Notes: generated by a model from the letters alone, not told the origin. A stretch of 64,000 bases of DNA from Pantoea sp. SoEX (GCF_009829945.1 NZ_SZZT01000001.1:248001-312000); one strand, 5' to 3'; positions 1 to 11,366 are shown, numbered from the stretch's first letter. Translations and numbers: made by a program.

Positions 1-112
1 AGATTAACATAATTATATATGATTAAAAATATTTATTACAATGATTATTCCAAAATAATTAATAGTCATATAGTTACGCATTTTTTAAAAAAATATAACA
101 ATTAAATATCAG

Positions 113-1216
113 ATGATTATAAATAAAAAAAAAGTTATTGTTGGAATGTCTGGAGGCGTTGATTCTTCTGTATCTGCTTGGTTATTAAGAAATCAAAACT
201 ACCATGTTGAAGGATTATTTATGAAAAACTGGGAAGATGATGATGGAGAAGGATGTAACTCCATAAATGATTTATCAGATGCTCAATCGGTTTGTGATAA
301 AATTGGTATTAATTTACATAAAATTAGTTTTGCTGAAGAATATTGGAATAACGTTTTTGAACCATTTCTTAACGGATATAAAATGGGATATACTCCTAAC
401 CCTGATATTATTTGTAATAAAGAAATAAAATTTAAATTGTTTCTTAAATTTGCTACTGAAGAACTTGGAGCTGATTTTATTTCTACTGGTCATTATGTTC
501 GTACTCATTGTAATAACTCTAGTTGTAAATATTTATTACGTGCAGTAGATCTTACTAAAGATCAAAGTTATTTCCTCTATACATTAAATCAGAAACAACT
601 TAATAAAGTTATTTTTCCACTTGGTGAAATAAAAAAAACACAAGTGCGAAATATTGCAAAAAAACTTAATTTTATTAATGCATTAAAAAAAGATTCGATG
701 GGAATTTGTTTTATAGGAAAAAGAAAATTCACTGAATTTTTAAAAAATTATTTACCATATAAAGAAGGTGATATAGTAAGCGTTAATGGTCAAAAAATTG
801 GTAAACATAAAGGAGTAATATATTACACATTAGGACAACGTAAAGGTTTAGGTATTGGTGGATTAAAAAAATATCATAATAATCCATGGTATGTTGTTGA
901 TAAAGAAATTTTTAGTAACCGTTTAATAGTAGCTCAAGGTAATAACAACCCCAGTTTATCTTCCATTGGCTTAATAGCTTCTAATTTACATTGGATAAAT
1001 GATACGGTAATTAATAATATTTTAAATTGTAGTGTGAAAATCAGACATCAACAACCAGATATTGCTTGTATAATCACACCGTATACTAATAATTGCATAA
1101 AAGTAATATTTAAAACTCCTGTAATAGCTGTTACACCGGGTCAATCAGCTGTATTTTATCAAAATCAAATTTGTCTTGGCGGTGGTATAATTCAAGAGAG
1201 ATTACCTCTATTATAA
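113..1216 (+). CDS. mnmA: tRNA-specific 2-thiouridylase MnmA
   Basis: This 367-residue protein thiolates U34 of the Lys, Glu and Gln tRNAs in the cytoplasm, using ATP to adenylate the base and sulfur relayed by the Tus proteins. The PP-loop motif GMSGGVDSS is at residues 11-19. The two catalytic cysteines are visible: Cys101 in [12 protein letters not shown] and one near residue 198 in [10 protein letters not shown]. Length equals the E. coli protein (368) and similarity is end to end. No strong ribosome binding site precedes the ATG. In E. coli hflD lies between mnmA and purB; here only 156 bp separate them, so hflD is lost at this site. The sulfur relay partner TusE is also in the window. 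Identification is secure. Confidence 0.97.
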   Translation: MIINKKKVIVGMSGGVDSSVSAWLLRNQNYHVEGLFMKNWEDDDGEGCNSINDLSDAQSVCDKIGINLHKISFAEEYWNNVFEPFLNGYKMGYTPNPDIICNKEIKFKLFLKFATEELGADFISTGHYVRTHCNNSSCKYLLRAVDLTKDQSYFLYTLNQKQLNKVIFPLGEIKKTQVRNIAKKLNFINALKKDSMGICFIGKRKFTEFLKNYLPYKEGDIVSVNGQKIGKHKGVIYYTLGQRKGLGIGGLKKYHNNPWYVVDKEIFSNRLIVAQGNNNPSLSSIGLIASNLHWINDTVINNILNCSVKIRHQQPDIACIITPYTNNCIKVIFKTPVIAVTPGQSAVFYQNQICLGGGIIQERLPLL

Positions 1217-1372
1217 CATATTATTTGATTAAATATATTAAAAAACTTATTTATGTAATGTATGATTTATTTATTCTCTAAAGTCTAAAGAAATTACATG
1301 TTAATTATTTATTAACATAACTATTTTAATAAATCATAAAAATTAACAGAGAAATAATTAAGGAATTTTAAA

Positions 1373-2749
1373 ATGTTATTAACTGGATTAACAAATATAT
1401 CACCTATAGATGGTCGTTATAGAGATGAATTGAGTGAATTGCGTAATATATTTACTGAATATAATTTATTGCAATATCGTGTAAAAATTGAAATACATTG
1501 GTTACAAAAACTTTCTGATACTACAGAAATTCAAGAAGTTCCATTGTTTTGTAAGGAAACGAAAGATTTTCTTAATAAAATTATTAATAATTTTAATATA
1601 GATGATGCAAATCGCATTAAGTCAATTGAAAGAGATATTAACCATGATGTGAAAGCTGTGGAGTACTTTATAAAAGAAAAAATAGCAAAATTTCCATCAT
1701 TATATAAAATTTCTGAATTTGTCCATTTTGCTTGTACTTCTGAAGATATCAATAATTTATCTTATGCTATTCTTTTAAAGAAAGCTCGTCATGATATAAT
1801 AATACCTTATTGGAAAAAATTGATTAAAGAAATAAAAATTTTAGCAAAAAAATATAGAGATATTACTGTAATATCTAGAACACATGGACAACCTGCTACT
1901 CCTTCTACAATAGGTAAGGAAATGGCAAATACTGTATTTCGTATGCAGCGTCAATTAAAAAAATTAGATAAGATTGAAATCTTAGGTAAGATGAATGGTG
2001 CTGTTGGAAATTATAATGCTCATGTTTTCTCATATCCTGAAGTAAATTGGCTTAAACTAACTAAAGAATTTGTAACTTCTTTTGATATAAAATGGAATCC
2101 TTATACTACTCAAATTGAACCACATGATTACATAGCTGAATTACTTAATTGTATAATCCTATTCAATAATATATTAATAGATTTTAATCGTGACATTTGG
2201 GGTTATATATCATTAAATTATTTTAAGCAAAAAATTAAAAATAAAGAAATTGGTTCTTCTACTATGCCTCATAAAATAAATCCAATTGACTTAGAAAATT
2301 CTGAAGGTAATTTAGGAATATCTAATGCTATGATGCAACATTTAGCAAACAAATTGCCTATATCTCGTTGGCAAAGAGATCTTACAGATTCTACTGTATT
2401 ACGGAATATAGGAAGTAGTATGGGTTATTCTATTTTAGCTTATAAATCAGCATTGAAAGGAATTGCTAAATTAGAAATAAATAAACATCCTATAATTACT
2501 GAATTGAATAATAACTGGTCTATATTAGCTGAACCCATTCAAACTATAATGCGCCGATATGGTATTAATAAACCATATGAAAAACTAAAAAATCTAACAC
2601 GTGGAAATTATATTACTGCATTAAACATATACGATTTTATAAATGAACTAGATATACCAGAAAAAGAAAAAATACGATTAAAACAGCTAACACCCAGTAA
2701 TTATATTGGATATGCTGGCAAATTAGTTGATAATTTATTAGCAGATTAA
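1373..2749 (+). CDS. purB: Adenylosuccinate lyase
   Basis: PurB cleaves SAICAR and adenylosuccinate, releasing fumarate, in de novo purine and AMP synthesis. The 458-residue protein aligns along its whole length with E. coli PurB (456). The N-terminus LTNISPIDGRY, the TSEDINN segment, the SRTHGQPATPST segment and the fumarase-superfamily signature GSSTMPHKINPIDLENSEG are all present. An AAGGA ribosome binding site lies 8 bases before the ATG. It follows mnmA as in E. coli, but phoP and phoQ, which follow purB there, are absent and replaced by about 580 bp without genes. Confidence 0.97.
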   Translation: MLLTGLTNISPIDGRYRDELSELRNIFTEYNLLQYRVKIEIHWLQKLSDTTEIQEVPLFCKETKDFLNKIINNFNIDDANRIKSIERDINHDVKAVEYFIKEKIAKFPSLYKISEFVHFACTSEDINNLSYAILLKKARHDIIIPYWKKLIKEIKILAKKYRDITVISRTHGQPATPSTIGKEMANTVFRMQRQLKKLDKIEILGKMNGAVGNYNAHVFSYPEVNWLKLTKEFVTSFDIKWNPYTTQIEPHDYIAELLNCIILFNNILIDFNRDIWGYISLNYFKQKIKNKEIGSSTMPHKINPIDLENSEGNLGISNAMMQHLANKLPISRWQRDLTDSTVLRNIGSSMGYSILAYKSALKGIAKLEINKHPIITELNNNWSILAEPIQTIMRRYGINKPYEKLKNLTRGNYITALNIYDFINELDIPEKEKIRLKQLTPSNYIGYAGKLVDNLLAD

Positions 2750-3330
2750 ACTAGTATGCTGTCTTATGTATATTTAATATATTAATTATTAATGATATAT
2801 AAAAAACAAAATTAATTTTAAAATAGATATTTGTGATTAATATATTGTTCCTTTTTGGTTCTATTGTAAAACAATAGCAACGAATACCAAATTTATTATA
2901 ATTAAAATGATTTTAAATAATATCTTATTTTACTGTTCTGTAAATAAATTATAGACATTAAAATAATATGTTGAATATTTTATAGTTATTATGATAACTA
3001 GTGATAGTTATATGAAAATATTATTGTTTAATTATTAATACAAATAATATTACTTATATATTTAATTAAAAACTCATTATTAAGTATTAATATATCTATT
3101 TAATTATTAGTACATTAATTAATAAATAATTTTAATTAACTAATTCACTATAATAATTTAAAAATCAATTAGTTATTATAAATAACAATAATATGAAACA
3201 TATTATATATTTATTAAATAATAACAACAACTATTTCTAAGTTATTGTGATTATTAATATAATATATTTCTAATATGATAAATGTTTTAAAAAATATCTA
3301 ATTTATAATTTTGAATATAATGAGACTGAA
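2750..3330. other. Gene-poor spacer between purB and potA
   Basis: No coding region is seen in these 581 bases. E. coli carries phoPQ and other genes at this position, so this is probably the eroded remains of lost genes plus the pot promoter. The only structured element noticed is a small nested hairpin at 2855-2890, with stem CTATTGT/ACAATAG around loop AAA and an outer 5-bp stem. No clean run of T follows it. Confidence 0.6.
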
Positions 3331-4443
3331 ATGATCGAAAATACAAAAAAATCTTTAGTTAAGCTATCTGATATTAGTAAATCTTTTGATAATAAATTAA
3401 TTATTGACAATTTCAGTTTAAACATTTATAACGGTGAGTTTCTCACTATCCTTGGTCCCTCAGGTTGTGGCAAAACTACTATTTTACGTTTAATTGCCGG
3501 ATTAGAAATAGCTAATAAAGGTTATATTTTACTTAATGATAATAATATCACTGATACATCAGCCGAAAAGAGACACGTCAATACAGTATTTCAAAGCTAT
3601 GCTCTTTTTCCACATATGTCCGTATTTGAAAATGTAGCATTTGGTTTACGAATGCAAAAAACTACTTCTAATGAAATTAATATACGAGTTAAAGATGCAT
3701 TAGCAATGGTACAACTAGAACACTTTAGTCAACGACACCCACATCAGCTGTCTGGAGGACAACAACAACGTGTAGCTATTGCTAGAGCAGTAATAAATCG
3801 TCCAAAAGTCTTATTATTAGATGAACCTTTATCAGCATTAGATTATAAATTACGTAAACAAATGCAAAATGAACTTAAAGCACTACAACGTAAACTCGGT
3901 ATTACTTTTATTTTCGTTACTCATGATCAAGAAGAAGCTCTAGTAATGTCTGATCGCATTGTAGTAATGCGTAATGGAAAAATTGAACAAGATGGGACTC
4001 CACGTGAAATATATGAAAAACCAAAAAATTTATTTGTAGCGCGTTTTATTGGGGAAATTAATGTTTTCGATACAACAGTAATAAAAAATTATAAAAATTC
4101 ATATATTCGCGCATCCATTGAAGGTTACGAATGTGATATTTATTGTCCTTTTCCTGTTAAAGTAGGTGATAAGCTACATGTAATGTTACGTCCAGAAGAT
4201 TTAAGAGTTAAAGAATTATACGATAATAATATAGATGGATTAATTGGTTACGTACGAGAATTAAATTATAAAGGTATGACACTAGAATCTACTATAGAAC
4301 TAGAGAACGGTAAATTAATAACTGTAAGTGAATTTTTTAATGAAGATGATCCAGATGTTGATCATATTTTAGATCAAAAAATGGCTGTAAATTGGGTAAA
4401 AAGTTGGGAGGTAGTTTTACCATATGAAGTTGATGAACAATAA
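3331..4443 (+). CDS. potA: Spermidine/putrescine ABC transporter, ATPase subunit
   Basis: PotA is the ATPase of the PotABCD polyamine importer on the cytoplasmic face of the inner membrane. Walker A GPSGCGKT is at residues 42-49, the ABC signature is LSGGQQQR, Walker B is [11 protein letters not shown] and the switch histidine lies in [12 protein letters not shown]-terminal TOBE-type regulatory region follows (around residues 240-370). Length is 370 against 378 in E. coli. It is the first gene of a compact potA-potB-potC-potD operon: potB starts 20 bases before the potA stop. Keeping the whole importer suggests that polyamines are taken from the host. Confidence 0.96.
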   Translation: MIENTKKSLVKLSDISKSFDNKLIIDNFSLNIYNGEFLTILGPSGCGKTTILRLIAGLEIANKGYILLNDNNITDTSAEKRHVNTVFQSYALFPHMSVFENVAFGLRMQKTTSNEINIRVKDALAMVQLEHFSQRHPHQLSGGQQQRVAIARAVINRPKVLLLDEPLSALDYKLRKQMQNELKALQRKLGITFIFVTHDQEEALVMSDRIVVMRNGKIEQDGTPREIYEKPKNLFVARFIGEINVFDTTVIKNYKNSYIRASIEGYECDIYCPFPVKVGDKLHVMLRPEDLRVKELYDNNIDGLIGYVRELNYKGMTLESTIELENGKLITVSEFFNEDDPDVDHILDQKMAVNWVKSWEVVLPYEVDEQ

Positions 4444-5269
4444 ATTTCAAAAAATAGTCATTTTGTTAATAGTAGTATGGTTAATTACATTTGTGTTTTT
4501 ACCAAATTTAATGATTATTATCACTAGTTTTTTGACGCAAGATGACAACAATTTAATAAAGTTAACATTTACATTTGAAAATTATGTAAGATTATTGGAT
4601 CCTCTATATATAAAAGTTTTATTACATTCTTTAAATATAGCATTGGTAGCAACCGTATCTTGTTTATTACTAGGGTATCCCTTTGCTTGGTGTTTAACTA
4701 AATTACCTAAAAACATAAAAACATTAATGTTATTTTTATTAATAGTACCATTTTGGACTAATTCATTAGTTAGAATTTATTGTTTGAAAATTTTATTAAG
4801 TACTAGAGGTTGGTTAAATAATTTTTTAATATGGATTGGTTTAATTAATAAACCATTTCATATTATATATAAACCACAGGCAGTAATATTGGGATTAGTA
4901 TATATTCTATTACCTTTTATGATTTTACCAATTTATTCTAATTTAGAAAAATTAGATAAAACTTGCTTAGAAGTTGCTTACGATCTAGGAGCTAATAAGA
5001 TACAAACATTTTTTTATGTTATTTTACCTCTTAGTATGCCTGGAATTATTGCTGGATGTTTATTAGTAATGATTCCAGCTATGGGTATGTTTTATGTTTC
5101 TGATTTAATGGGAGGTGCAAAAAATCTACTTATAGGAAATATAATAAAAAATCAATTTCTTAATATTAGAGATTGGCCATTTGGTGCTTCTATAAGTATT
5201 GTATTAACATTTTTAATGTGGATAATGTTGTTCATTTATTGGCGTACTATGCGTTTATTAAAAGGTTAA
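4424..5269 (+). CDS. potB: Spermidine/putrescine ABC transporter, permease PotB
   Basis: This is one of the two membrane permease subunits of PotABCD. The 281-residue protein has about six hydrophobic segments and the EAA-type coupling loop [15 protein letters not shown] that docks onto Pot[23 protein letters not shown] and the long segment ending in LLIGNII follow the E. coli sequence. The start at 4424 overlaps potA and has GGGAGG 12 bases upstream. A second in-frame ATG at 4433 gives an N-terminus nearer to E. coli, but its spacing from the ribosome binding site is worse. The overlap implies translational coupling to potA. Confidence 0.95.
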   Translation: MKLMNNKFQKIVILLIVVWLITFVFLPNLMIIITSFLTQDDNNLIKLTFTFENYVRLLDPLYIKVLLHSLNIALVATVSCLLLGYPFAWCLTKLPKNIKTLMLFLLIVPFWTNSLVRIYCLKILLSTRGWLNNFLIWIGLINKPFHIIYKPQAVILGLVYILLPFMILPIYSNLEKLDKTCLEVAYDLGANKIQTFFYVILPLSMPGIIAGCLLVMIPAMGMFYVSDLMGGAKNLLIGNIIKNQFLNIRDWPFGASISIVLTFLMWIMLFIYWRTMRLLKG

Positions 5270-5283
5270 GGTGATTATTAATA

Positions 5284-6057
5284 ATGATTGGACCTTATTT
5301 ACGTGGTAGTTTTATTTCTATCATTTATGGTTGGCTGTATATTCCTATATTAATTTTAATTATTAATTCATTTAACATATCTAAATTAGGTATTCATTGG
5401 CAAGGATTCAGTACATATTGGTATAGAATTTTAATAAATAATGATAGTTTAATTCAAGCTTCTCAGAATTCATTAATTATAGGATTTTGTTCTGCTAGTA
5501 TAGCTACTATTATAGGTTCTTTAACTGCTATATCATTATATCGATATAATTTTCATGGAAAACAATTTGTTAATAGTATGTTATTTACAGTAATGATGTC
5601 ACCAGATATAGTGATGGCAATTTCACTGTTAGCATTATTTATTCTATTAGGAATACCTTTAGGTTTTTGGTCTTTACTGATTGCTCATATTACTTTTTGT
5701 CTTCCTTTCGTAGTGGTAACTATTTATTCATGGTTAAAAGATTTTGACATGCGGATGTTCGAAGCTGCAAAAGATTTAGGTGCAAATGAAATTACTATTT
5801 TAAATAAAATAATTTTACCATTAGCAATTCCAGCAGTAGCTGCAGGATGGTTGCTTAGTTTTACTTTATCTATAGATGACGTTATAGTATCATCTTTTGT
5901 TTCAAGTCCTAACTTTGAAATTTTGCCTTTAAAAATTTATTCTATGGTTAAAGTTGGGGTTTCTCCTGAAGTAAATGCAATTACAGTGATTTTAGTATTA
6001 ATATCCTTATTATTAGTTGTTTGTAGTCAGTTTTTACTTCTTAAGAAAATAAAATAA
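5284..6057 (+). CDS. potC: Spermidine/putrescine ABC transporter, permease PotC
   Basis: PotC is the second permease of the PotABCD importer. It has 257 residues, mostly hydrophobic, with the EAA coupling loop FEAAKDLGANEITIL followed by the IILPLAIPAVAAG segment and the conserved SIDDVIVSSF stretch. It lies 14 bases after potB, and AAGGTG precedes the ATG. The stop codon merges into the strong potD ribosome binding site. Nothing is missing compared with the E. coli protein (264 residues). Confidence 0.95.
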   Translation: MIGPYLRGSFISIIYGWLYIPILILIINSFNISKLGIHWQGFSTYWYRILINNDSLIQASQNSLIIGFCSASIATIIGSLTAISLYRYNFHGKQFVNSMLFTVMMSPDIVMAISLLALFILLGIPLGFWSLLIAHITFCLPFVVVTIYSWLKDFDMRMFEAAKDLGANEITILNKIILPLAIPAVAAGWLLSFTLSIDDVIVSSFVSSPNFEILPLKIYSMVKVGVSPEVNAITVILVLISLLLVVCSQFLLLKKIK

Positions 6058-6070
6058 AGGAGGAGTAATA

Positions 6071-7111
6071 ATGAATTATTGTATTAAATTATTCATTGGT
6101 TTATTAGTTTTAGTGTTAAATTTTGCTAAAGCAGATGTTAATAATACATTATATTTTTATAATTGGACTGAATATGTCCCATCAGGATTGTTAGAGCAAT
6201 TTACTAAAGAAACAGGTATTAAAGTTATCTATTCAACTTATGAATCGAATGAACTGATGTATTCTAAACTAAAAACTTGGAAAAGCGGATCATATGATTT
6301 GATAGTTCCGTCAAGTTATTTTATAGCTAAAATGCGCAAAGAAGGAATGTTACAAAAAATTGATAAAGGTAAATTAACTAATTTTAAAAACTTAGATAAA
6401 AAGTTATTAAATAAACCATTTGATCCTAATAATAATTATTCTATTCCATATATTTGGGGTGCTACAATTATAGGAGTAAATTCTGCTGAAATTGATCCAA
6501 AAACTATAACTAGCTGGTCTGATCTATGGAAACCTCAATATAAAAAAAGTTTATTATTAATAGACGATGCTCGTGAAGTATTTCAAATAGCACTACTTAA
6601 ACTTGGTTTATCAGGAAATACTAGAAATTTAAAAGAAATTAATGCTGCATATAGTGAATTGAAAAAACTAATGCCAAATGTAATAACATTTAATTCTGAT
6701 AATCCTGGAAATACTTATATGGAAGGTGATGTATTACTAGGCATGGTTTGGAACGGTTCTGCTTATGTAGCTCGTAAATCAGGTGCTCCGTTAAAAACAA
6801 TTTGGCCTAAAGAAGGTGGAATATTTTGGATGGATAATCTTGCAATTCCAGTAAATGCAAAAAATAAACAAGGTGCTTTAAAACTTATAAATTTTTTACT
6901 TCGCCCAGAAATAGCTGCTAAAGTTGCTATTGCAATTGGATATCCGACAGCAAATAGAGAAGCAAAAAAATTTTTACCTAAACAAATGATTAATGATAAA
7001 TTGTTATATCCTTCTGATGAACTTTTAAAAAACGGTGAATGGCAAAATGATGTAGGAAATGCCAGTAGAGAGTACGAAACTTTATTTCAAAAACTTAAAG
7101 CTAATCATTAG
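6071..7111 (+). CDS. potD: Spermidine/putrescine-binding periplasmic protein
   Basis: PotD is the periplasmic receptor that delivers spermidine and putrescine to PotBC. The N-terminus is a signal peptide with a hydrophobic core (LFIGLLVLVLNF), probably cleaved after AKA near residue 21. The mature part begins with NTLYFYNWTEYVP, as in E. coli, and keeps the polyamine-site segments TYESNELMYSK, LIVPSSYF and WNGSAYVA. It has 346 residues (348 in E. coli). AAAGGAGGAG just upstream is the best ribosome binding site of the operon, which suits a binding protein needed in excess. A signal peptide and an export substrate imply a working Sec pathway. Confidence 0.96.
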   Translation: MNYCIKLFIGLLVLVLNFAKADVNNTLYFYNWTEYVPSGLLEQFTKETGIKVIYSTYESNELMYSKLKTWKSGSYDLIVPSSYFIAKMRKEGMLQKIDKGKLTNFKNLDKKLLNKPFDPNNNYSIPYIWGATIIGVNSAEIDPKTITSWSDLWKPQYKKSLLLIDDAREVFQIALLKLGLSGNTRNLKEINAAYSELKKLMPNVITFNSDNPGNTYMEGDVLLGMVWNGSAYVARKSGAPLKTIWPKEGGIFWMDNLAIPVNAKNKQGALKLINFLLRPEIAAKVAIAIGYPTANREAKKFLPKQMINDKLLYPSDELLKNGEWQNDVGNASREYETLFQKLKANH

Positions 7112-7469
7112 GAAGATACCTAATTATTAATTAAATTAATTTGTTTTCATTATTTATATTTATTATTAGTTACAAAAAATAAATATGCATTGACCATTAT
7201 AAAATTTAGATATTATTTCTGTATAAAAAATAATATATGTAGTTTTGAATTACAGAATATCCATGTGTTTTTTTAGAAAGATTACTTTAATGTATTATTT
7301 CACTATGTAATAAAAATACGATATTTTTCCTAAAATTTTAGATAAAGATGATGCAAATTTATTTAAAATAATTAATTATTAATAATATTTGTAATAACGA
7401 TTTATGTATTCGTGTTCTAAATTTTAGATCATAATACATTAGATAAAAAATGGAAAATTTTGAATTTTT
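7112..7469. other. Spacer between potD and mfd
   Basis: No gene is seen in these 358 bases. A short hairpin, AAAAATA/TATTTTT around CGA at 7312-7328, could help end pot transcription, but it is weak and about 200 bases from potD. The mfd promoter should lie in the 3' half; no convincing -35/-10 pair stands out from the AT background. Confidence 0.5.
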
Positions 7470-10400
7470 ATGTTTAAAAAAAATAATTATCTTCTACCTA
7501 AAAAAGCTGGAGAAATTTACAATTTTGGTGAATTAGTTGGTACTTCATATGCAATAGAGTATGCTAATATAATAGAAAATTATTTTGGTTTTATATTAAT
7601 AATTACATCAGATAAAAAAACTGCTACTCAACTTTTTAATGAAATAAAACAATTTACTAAAAGTCCTGTTTATTATTTTCCTGATTGGGAAATAGCACCT
7701 TATACAAGATCATCTCCTAATAAAAAAAACATATCAAATAGAATCTTTATACTTTCTCAATTATTAAATATAAAACATGGAATATTAATATTATCGGTAA
7801 AAACATTAATGCAACGTATTTGTCCATGTCCTTATATTTCTAGTAATAGTTTGCTAATAAAGGAAGGACAAAAATTATCCAAAGATTATTTTAAAAATAA
7901 ATTAGAAAAAATTGGTTATAGATATGTTAATCAAATAGTAGAGCAAGGTGAATATAGAATCAAAAAAGATGTTTTTTTTGATTTATTCCCTATTGGATAT
8001 AATCAAATTTATTCTATAAATTTGATTAAAAATATTGTAAATAACATTAGTAATATCAATTTACATAACCAAAAATTTGTTAATAAAGTAATAAAAATTC
8101 ATTTATTGCCTACTCATGAATTTCCTGTTGATAAAGTTTCAATAGAGCTATTTTGTAAGAGATGGAAAAATTTTTTTGATATTTCTACTCATGAAGAATA
8201 TTACATAAATAAAAATATGAATATAGGAATTATACCTGCTGGTATTGAATATTGGTATCCTCTATTTTTCGATCAACCATTATCAACTATATTTAGTTAT
8301 CTTCCATCAAACACTACAATTATTAATCATAATAACATAGAAGATATAGCTATAGATTTTTGGGAAAATATAAACCGGTATTACAAAAATATCAGTAGTA
8401 GTTCTAGTGCATTATTAAACCCTAGTCATTTATGGATTACACCTCGTGACATGATACAACAATTAAATCATTGGCCTCAAATAAAAGTAACAGATAAAAA
8501 ATTACCACAAAAACCAACCAATATTAATTTAGGTTATATACCACTTCCTTTATTAAATTTAAGAGAATTAAATAGATTTTCTCTCAAAAATTTAGATAAA
8601 TTTATTAATCAATTTAATGGTAATGTAATATTTTGCGTTCAAAATAAGATACAACAGAAAAAATTTTACAATTTATTTGAACATTTAAATTTAAAACCAG
8701 TTTTGATAGATAATTTTAATGAATCAGTAAATCAAAAATTAAATTTAATGATTATTAACATCAGTAATGGATTTATAGATACTAATAACAATAGAGCTTT
8801 AATTTGTGATAATGATATAGTTCAAGATAATTTTAACGATTGTTATCCAAATATAAAAAAATGTAGTAATTTTAATAAAATTATTTTTAATGTAGAGGAA
8901 ATACGTTATGGTCAACCAGTAGTTCATATAGAGCATGGTATCGGACGTTATATGGGTTTAATAACTATTGAAACAAATGGTATTAACTCTGAATATCTAA
9001 TTCTATCCTATGCTGATAACACTAAACTATATGTTCCAGTTTCTTCGCTTCATTTAGTTAGTTACTATACAAGTCATTCTGATGATAAAGTACCGATTCA
9101 TAAATTAGGAAGTGATGTTTGGCAAAAATCTCGACAAAAGGCTATAGAAAAAATTCGCGATGTTGCAGCAGAACTTTTAGATATTTATTGTCAACGTAAA
9201 TCGAAAATTGGTTATGCTTTCAAATATAATAAAAATAGATACAAATCATTCTGCAACCATTTTCCATATAATGTTACAGTAGACCAACAGAAAGCTATAA
9301 ATGAAATATTAAATGATATGTCTCTGCCTATAGCAATGGATAGATTAGTATGTGGTGATGTAGGTTTTGGTAAAACAGAAGTAGCCATGCATGCAGCATT
9401 TATTGCAATTGAAAATAATAAACAAGTTGCTATTCTTGTTCCAACTAATCTTTTAGCTCAGCAACATTATGAAAATTTTAAAAGTAGATTTAGACACTGG
9501 TCTGTCCATATTGATATGTTATCTAATTTTAGAAATATTAAACAGCAAAAACATCTACTAGAAAAAACAAAAGAAGGAAAAGTCAATATTGTAATAGGTA
9601 CTCATAAACTATTAAATAAAAATATTAAATGGAAAAATTTAGGTTTATTAATTATTGATGAAGAACATCGTTTTGGAGTCTATCAAAAAGAGCTTATTAA
9701 AGCTATATACAATAATATTGACATACTGACATTAACTGCTACTCCGATTCCACGGACATTACATATGGCAATTACTGGCATGCGTGATGTTTCTATTATT
9801 CATACTCCTCCAGAACATCGTTTACCTATTAAGACTTTTATAAGCGAATTTAGTAATTCTATAATAAGAGAAACCATTTTGCGTGAAATTAAAAGAGGCG
9901 GTCAAGTATATTATTTACACAATAAAGTTAATGATATTGAAAAAACTGCTCATTATATAAGCAAATTAGTTCCAGAAGCTTGTATAACTATCGCTCATGG
10001 AAAAATGAAAGAACAAGATCTAGAAAGAGTAATGAACGATTTTTATCATCAACATTTTAATGTATTGGTATGTACTACTATAATTGAAACTGGCATTGAT
10101 ATCCCTAACGCTAATACAATTATTATCGAACGTGCTGACACTTTTGGTTTAGCAGAATTACATCAATTGCGAGGAAGAGTTGGTCGTTCACATCATCAAG
10201 CATACGCTTGGTTATTAACTCCAAATCAAGAAATTATTACTAACAAAGCAGTAAAAAGATTTGATGTCATTTCTTCTTTTAAAGAACTTGGTGCTGGTTT
10301 TACATTGGCTAATAGTGATTTAGAAATTAGAGGTGCAGGTGAATTATTAGGAGAAAAACAAAGTGGACAAATAGAAATGCTAGGTTTTTCACTTTATATG

Positions 10401-10922
10401 GAATTATTAGAAAATGCTATTAAAGATTTGAAAAATTTTGAACAACCTCAATTATTAGACAATTTATTATATAATAATATTGAAATAGAACTTCAAATTC
10501 CATCTCTTATTCCAGAATATTTCATAGAAAATGTTAACTTACGTTTATCATTATATAAAAAAATTGCTAGTGCTAAAAATAAATATGATATACAAAAATT
10601 AAAAAATGAAATGATTGGTAATTTTGGTTTATTGCCTAATGCAACAAACAATTTGTTTGATATAGCATTATTACGTCTTCAAGCTCGTGAGTTGGGTATA
10701 TGCAAAATAAAAATTGGTTATAAAGGAGGATATTTTGATTTTTCTCCAAAAAACAACATTGATCCTGTAAAGCTAGTCAATTTAATTCAAAAAGAACCCA
10801 CTAAATGGAAACTAACAGAAAATAAAAAATTGCGACTATATTGTAATGATATTATAATAGAAGACCAGAAATATCGTATAGAATGGATAAAAAAATTTTT
10901 TATCAGTTTAACAAATAAATAA
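7470..10922 (+). CDS. mfd: Transcription-repair coupling factor Mfd
   Basis: Mfd is a DNA translocase that removes RNA polymerase stalled at lesions and recruits UvrA. At 1150 residues it is full length (E. coli 1148). The domains appear in the usual order: a UvrB-like N-terminal part, the RNA polymerase-interacting domain beginning near residue 479 (YGQPVVHIEHGIGRY), and a RecG-like motor with Walker A GDVGFGKTE near residue 628 and the DEEH box near 730. The TATPIPRTLHM and GRVGRS helicase motifs and a C-terminal UvrA-masking domain follow. Keeping a 3.4-kb repair gene intact in a shrinking genome suggests that nucleotide excision repair still works. It converges on hinT with only 6 bases between the stop codons. 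Confidence 0.97.
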   Translation: MFKKNNYLLPKKAGEIYNFGELVGTSYAIEYANIIENYFGFILIITSDKKTATQLFNEIKQFTKSPVYYFPDWEIAPYTRSSPNKKNISNRIFILSQLLNIKHGILILSVKTLMQRICPCPYISSNSLLIKEGQKLSKDYFKNKLEKIGYRYVNQIVEQGEYRIKKDVFFDLFPIGYNQIYSINLIKNIVNNISNINLHNQKFVNKVIKIHLLPTHEFPVDKVSIELFCKRWKNFFDISTHEEYYINKNMNIGIIPAGIEYWYPLFFDQPLSTIFSYLPSNTTIINHNNIEDIAIDFWENINRYYKNISSSSSALLNPSHLWITPRDMIQQLNHWPQIKVTDKKLPQKPTNINLGYIPLPLLNLRELNRFSLKNLDKFINQFNGNVIFCVQNKIQQKKFYNLFEHLNLKPVLIDNFNESVNQKLNLMIINISNGFIDTNNNRALICDNDIVQDNFNDCYPNIKKCSNFNKIIFNVEEIRYGQPVVHIEHGIGRYMGLITIETNGINSEYLILSYADNTKLYVPVSSLHLVSYYTSHSDDKVPIHKLGSDVWQKSRQKAIEKIRDVAAELLDIYCQRKSKIGYAFKYNKNRYKSFCNHFPYNVTVDQQKAINEILNDMSLPIAMDRLVCGDVGFGKTEVAMHAAFIAIENNKQVAILVPTNLLAQQHYENFKSRFRHWSVHIDMLSNFRNIKQQKHLLEKTKEGKVNIVIGTHKLLNKNIKWKNLGLLIIDEEHRFGVYQKELIKAIYNNIDILTLTATPIPRTLHMAITGMRDVSIIHTPPEHRLPIKTFISEFSNSIIRETILREIKRGGQVYYLHNKVNDIEKTAHYISKLVPEACITIAHGKMKEQDLERVMNDFYHQHFNVLVCTTIIETGIDIPNANTIIIERADTFGLAELHQLRGRVGRSHHQAYAWLLTPNQEIITNKAVKRFDVISSFKELGAGFTLANSDLEIRGAGELLGEKQSGQIEMLGFSLYMELLENAIKDLKNFEQPQLLDNLLYNNIEIELQIPSLIPEYFIENVNLRLSLYKKIASAKNKYDIQKLKNEMIGNFGLLPNATNNLFDIALLRLQARELGICKIKIGYKGGYFDFSPKNNIDPVKLVNLIQKEPTKWKLTENKKLRLYCNDIIIEDQKYRIEWIKKFFISLTNK

Positions 10923-10928
10923 TATAAC

Positions 10929-11273
10929 CTATAATATAGGACCCAATTTTTTCCCGCCTAAAAGGTGCATATGGATATGATGAACTTCTTGTCCTCCATG
11001 TTCATTACAGTTTATGATTAGACGATATCCTTTTTTATCAATTTTTTCTTGTTTTGCAATTCTCGCTGCGACTATAAACATTCTACCTAATATCATTTCA
11101 TGTTCTTGTTTAACTTGATTTACATTTTGAATTAATATATTAGGTACAATTAATACATGAATAGGTGCTTTAGGTAAAATATCACGAAAAGCTGTTACTA
11201 ATACATCTTGATATAAGATATCAGATTCAATTTCACGATTAATAATTTTACTAAAAATAGTTTCTTGGGCCAT
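10929..11273 (-). CDS. hinT: HIT-family purine nucleoside phosphoramidase HinT
   Basis: This is a 114-residue histidine-triad hydrolase that cleaves AMP-lysine-type phosphoramidates in the cytoplasm. The HIHMH triad is at residues 99-103 after NEHGGQEVH, and the N-terminal [12 protein letters not shown] follows the E. coli protein (119 residues). The last few residues of the E. coli tail are missing. It lies next to ptsG and mfd on the E. coli map, so synteny supports the call. Confidence 0.94.
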   Translation of the reverse strand: MAQETIFSKIINREIESDILYQDVLVTAFRDILPKAPIHVLIVPNILIQNVNQVKQEHEMILGRMFIVAARIAKQEKIDKKGYRLIINCNEHGGQEVHHIHMHLLGGKKLGPIL

Positions 11274-11366
11274 ATATTGTTCCTGAATTAATTGATATTA
11301 AATTAAAATATTAATATATTATAAATAACAAAAAAATTGATTATATTATTGAAATAATAACTGAAA

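Noticed and set aside
2855-2890. Nested hairpin after purB as a tRNA remnant or riboswitch
   Set aside because: It is too short for a tRNA, has no T-loop or anticodon arm, and lies in no leader of a gene with a known riboswitch.
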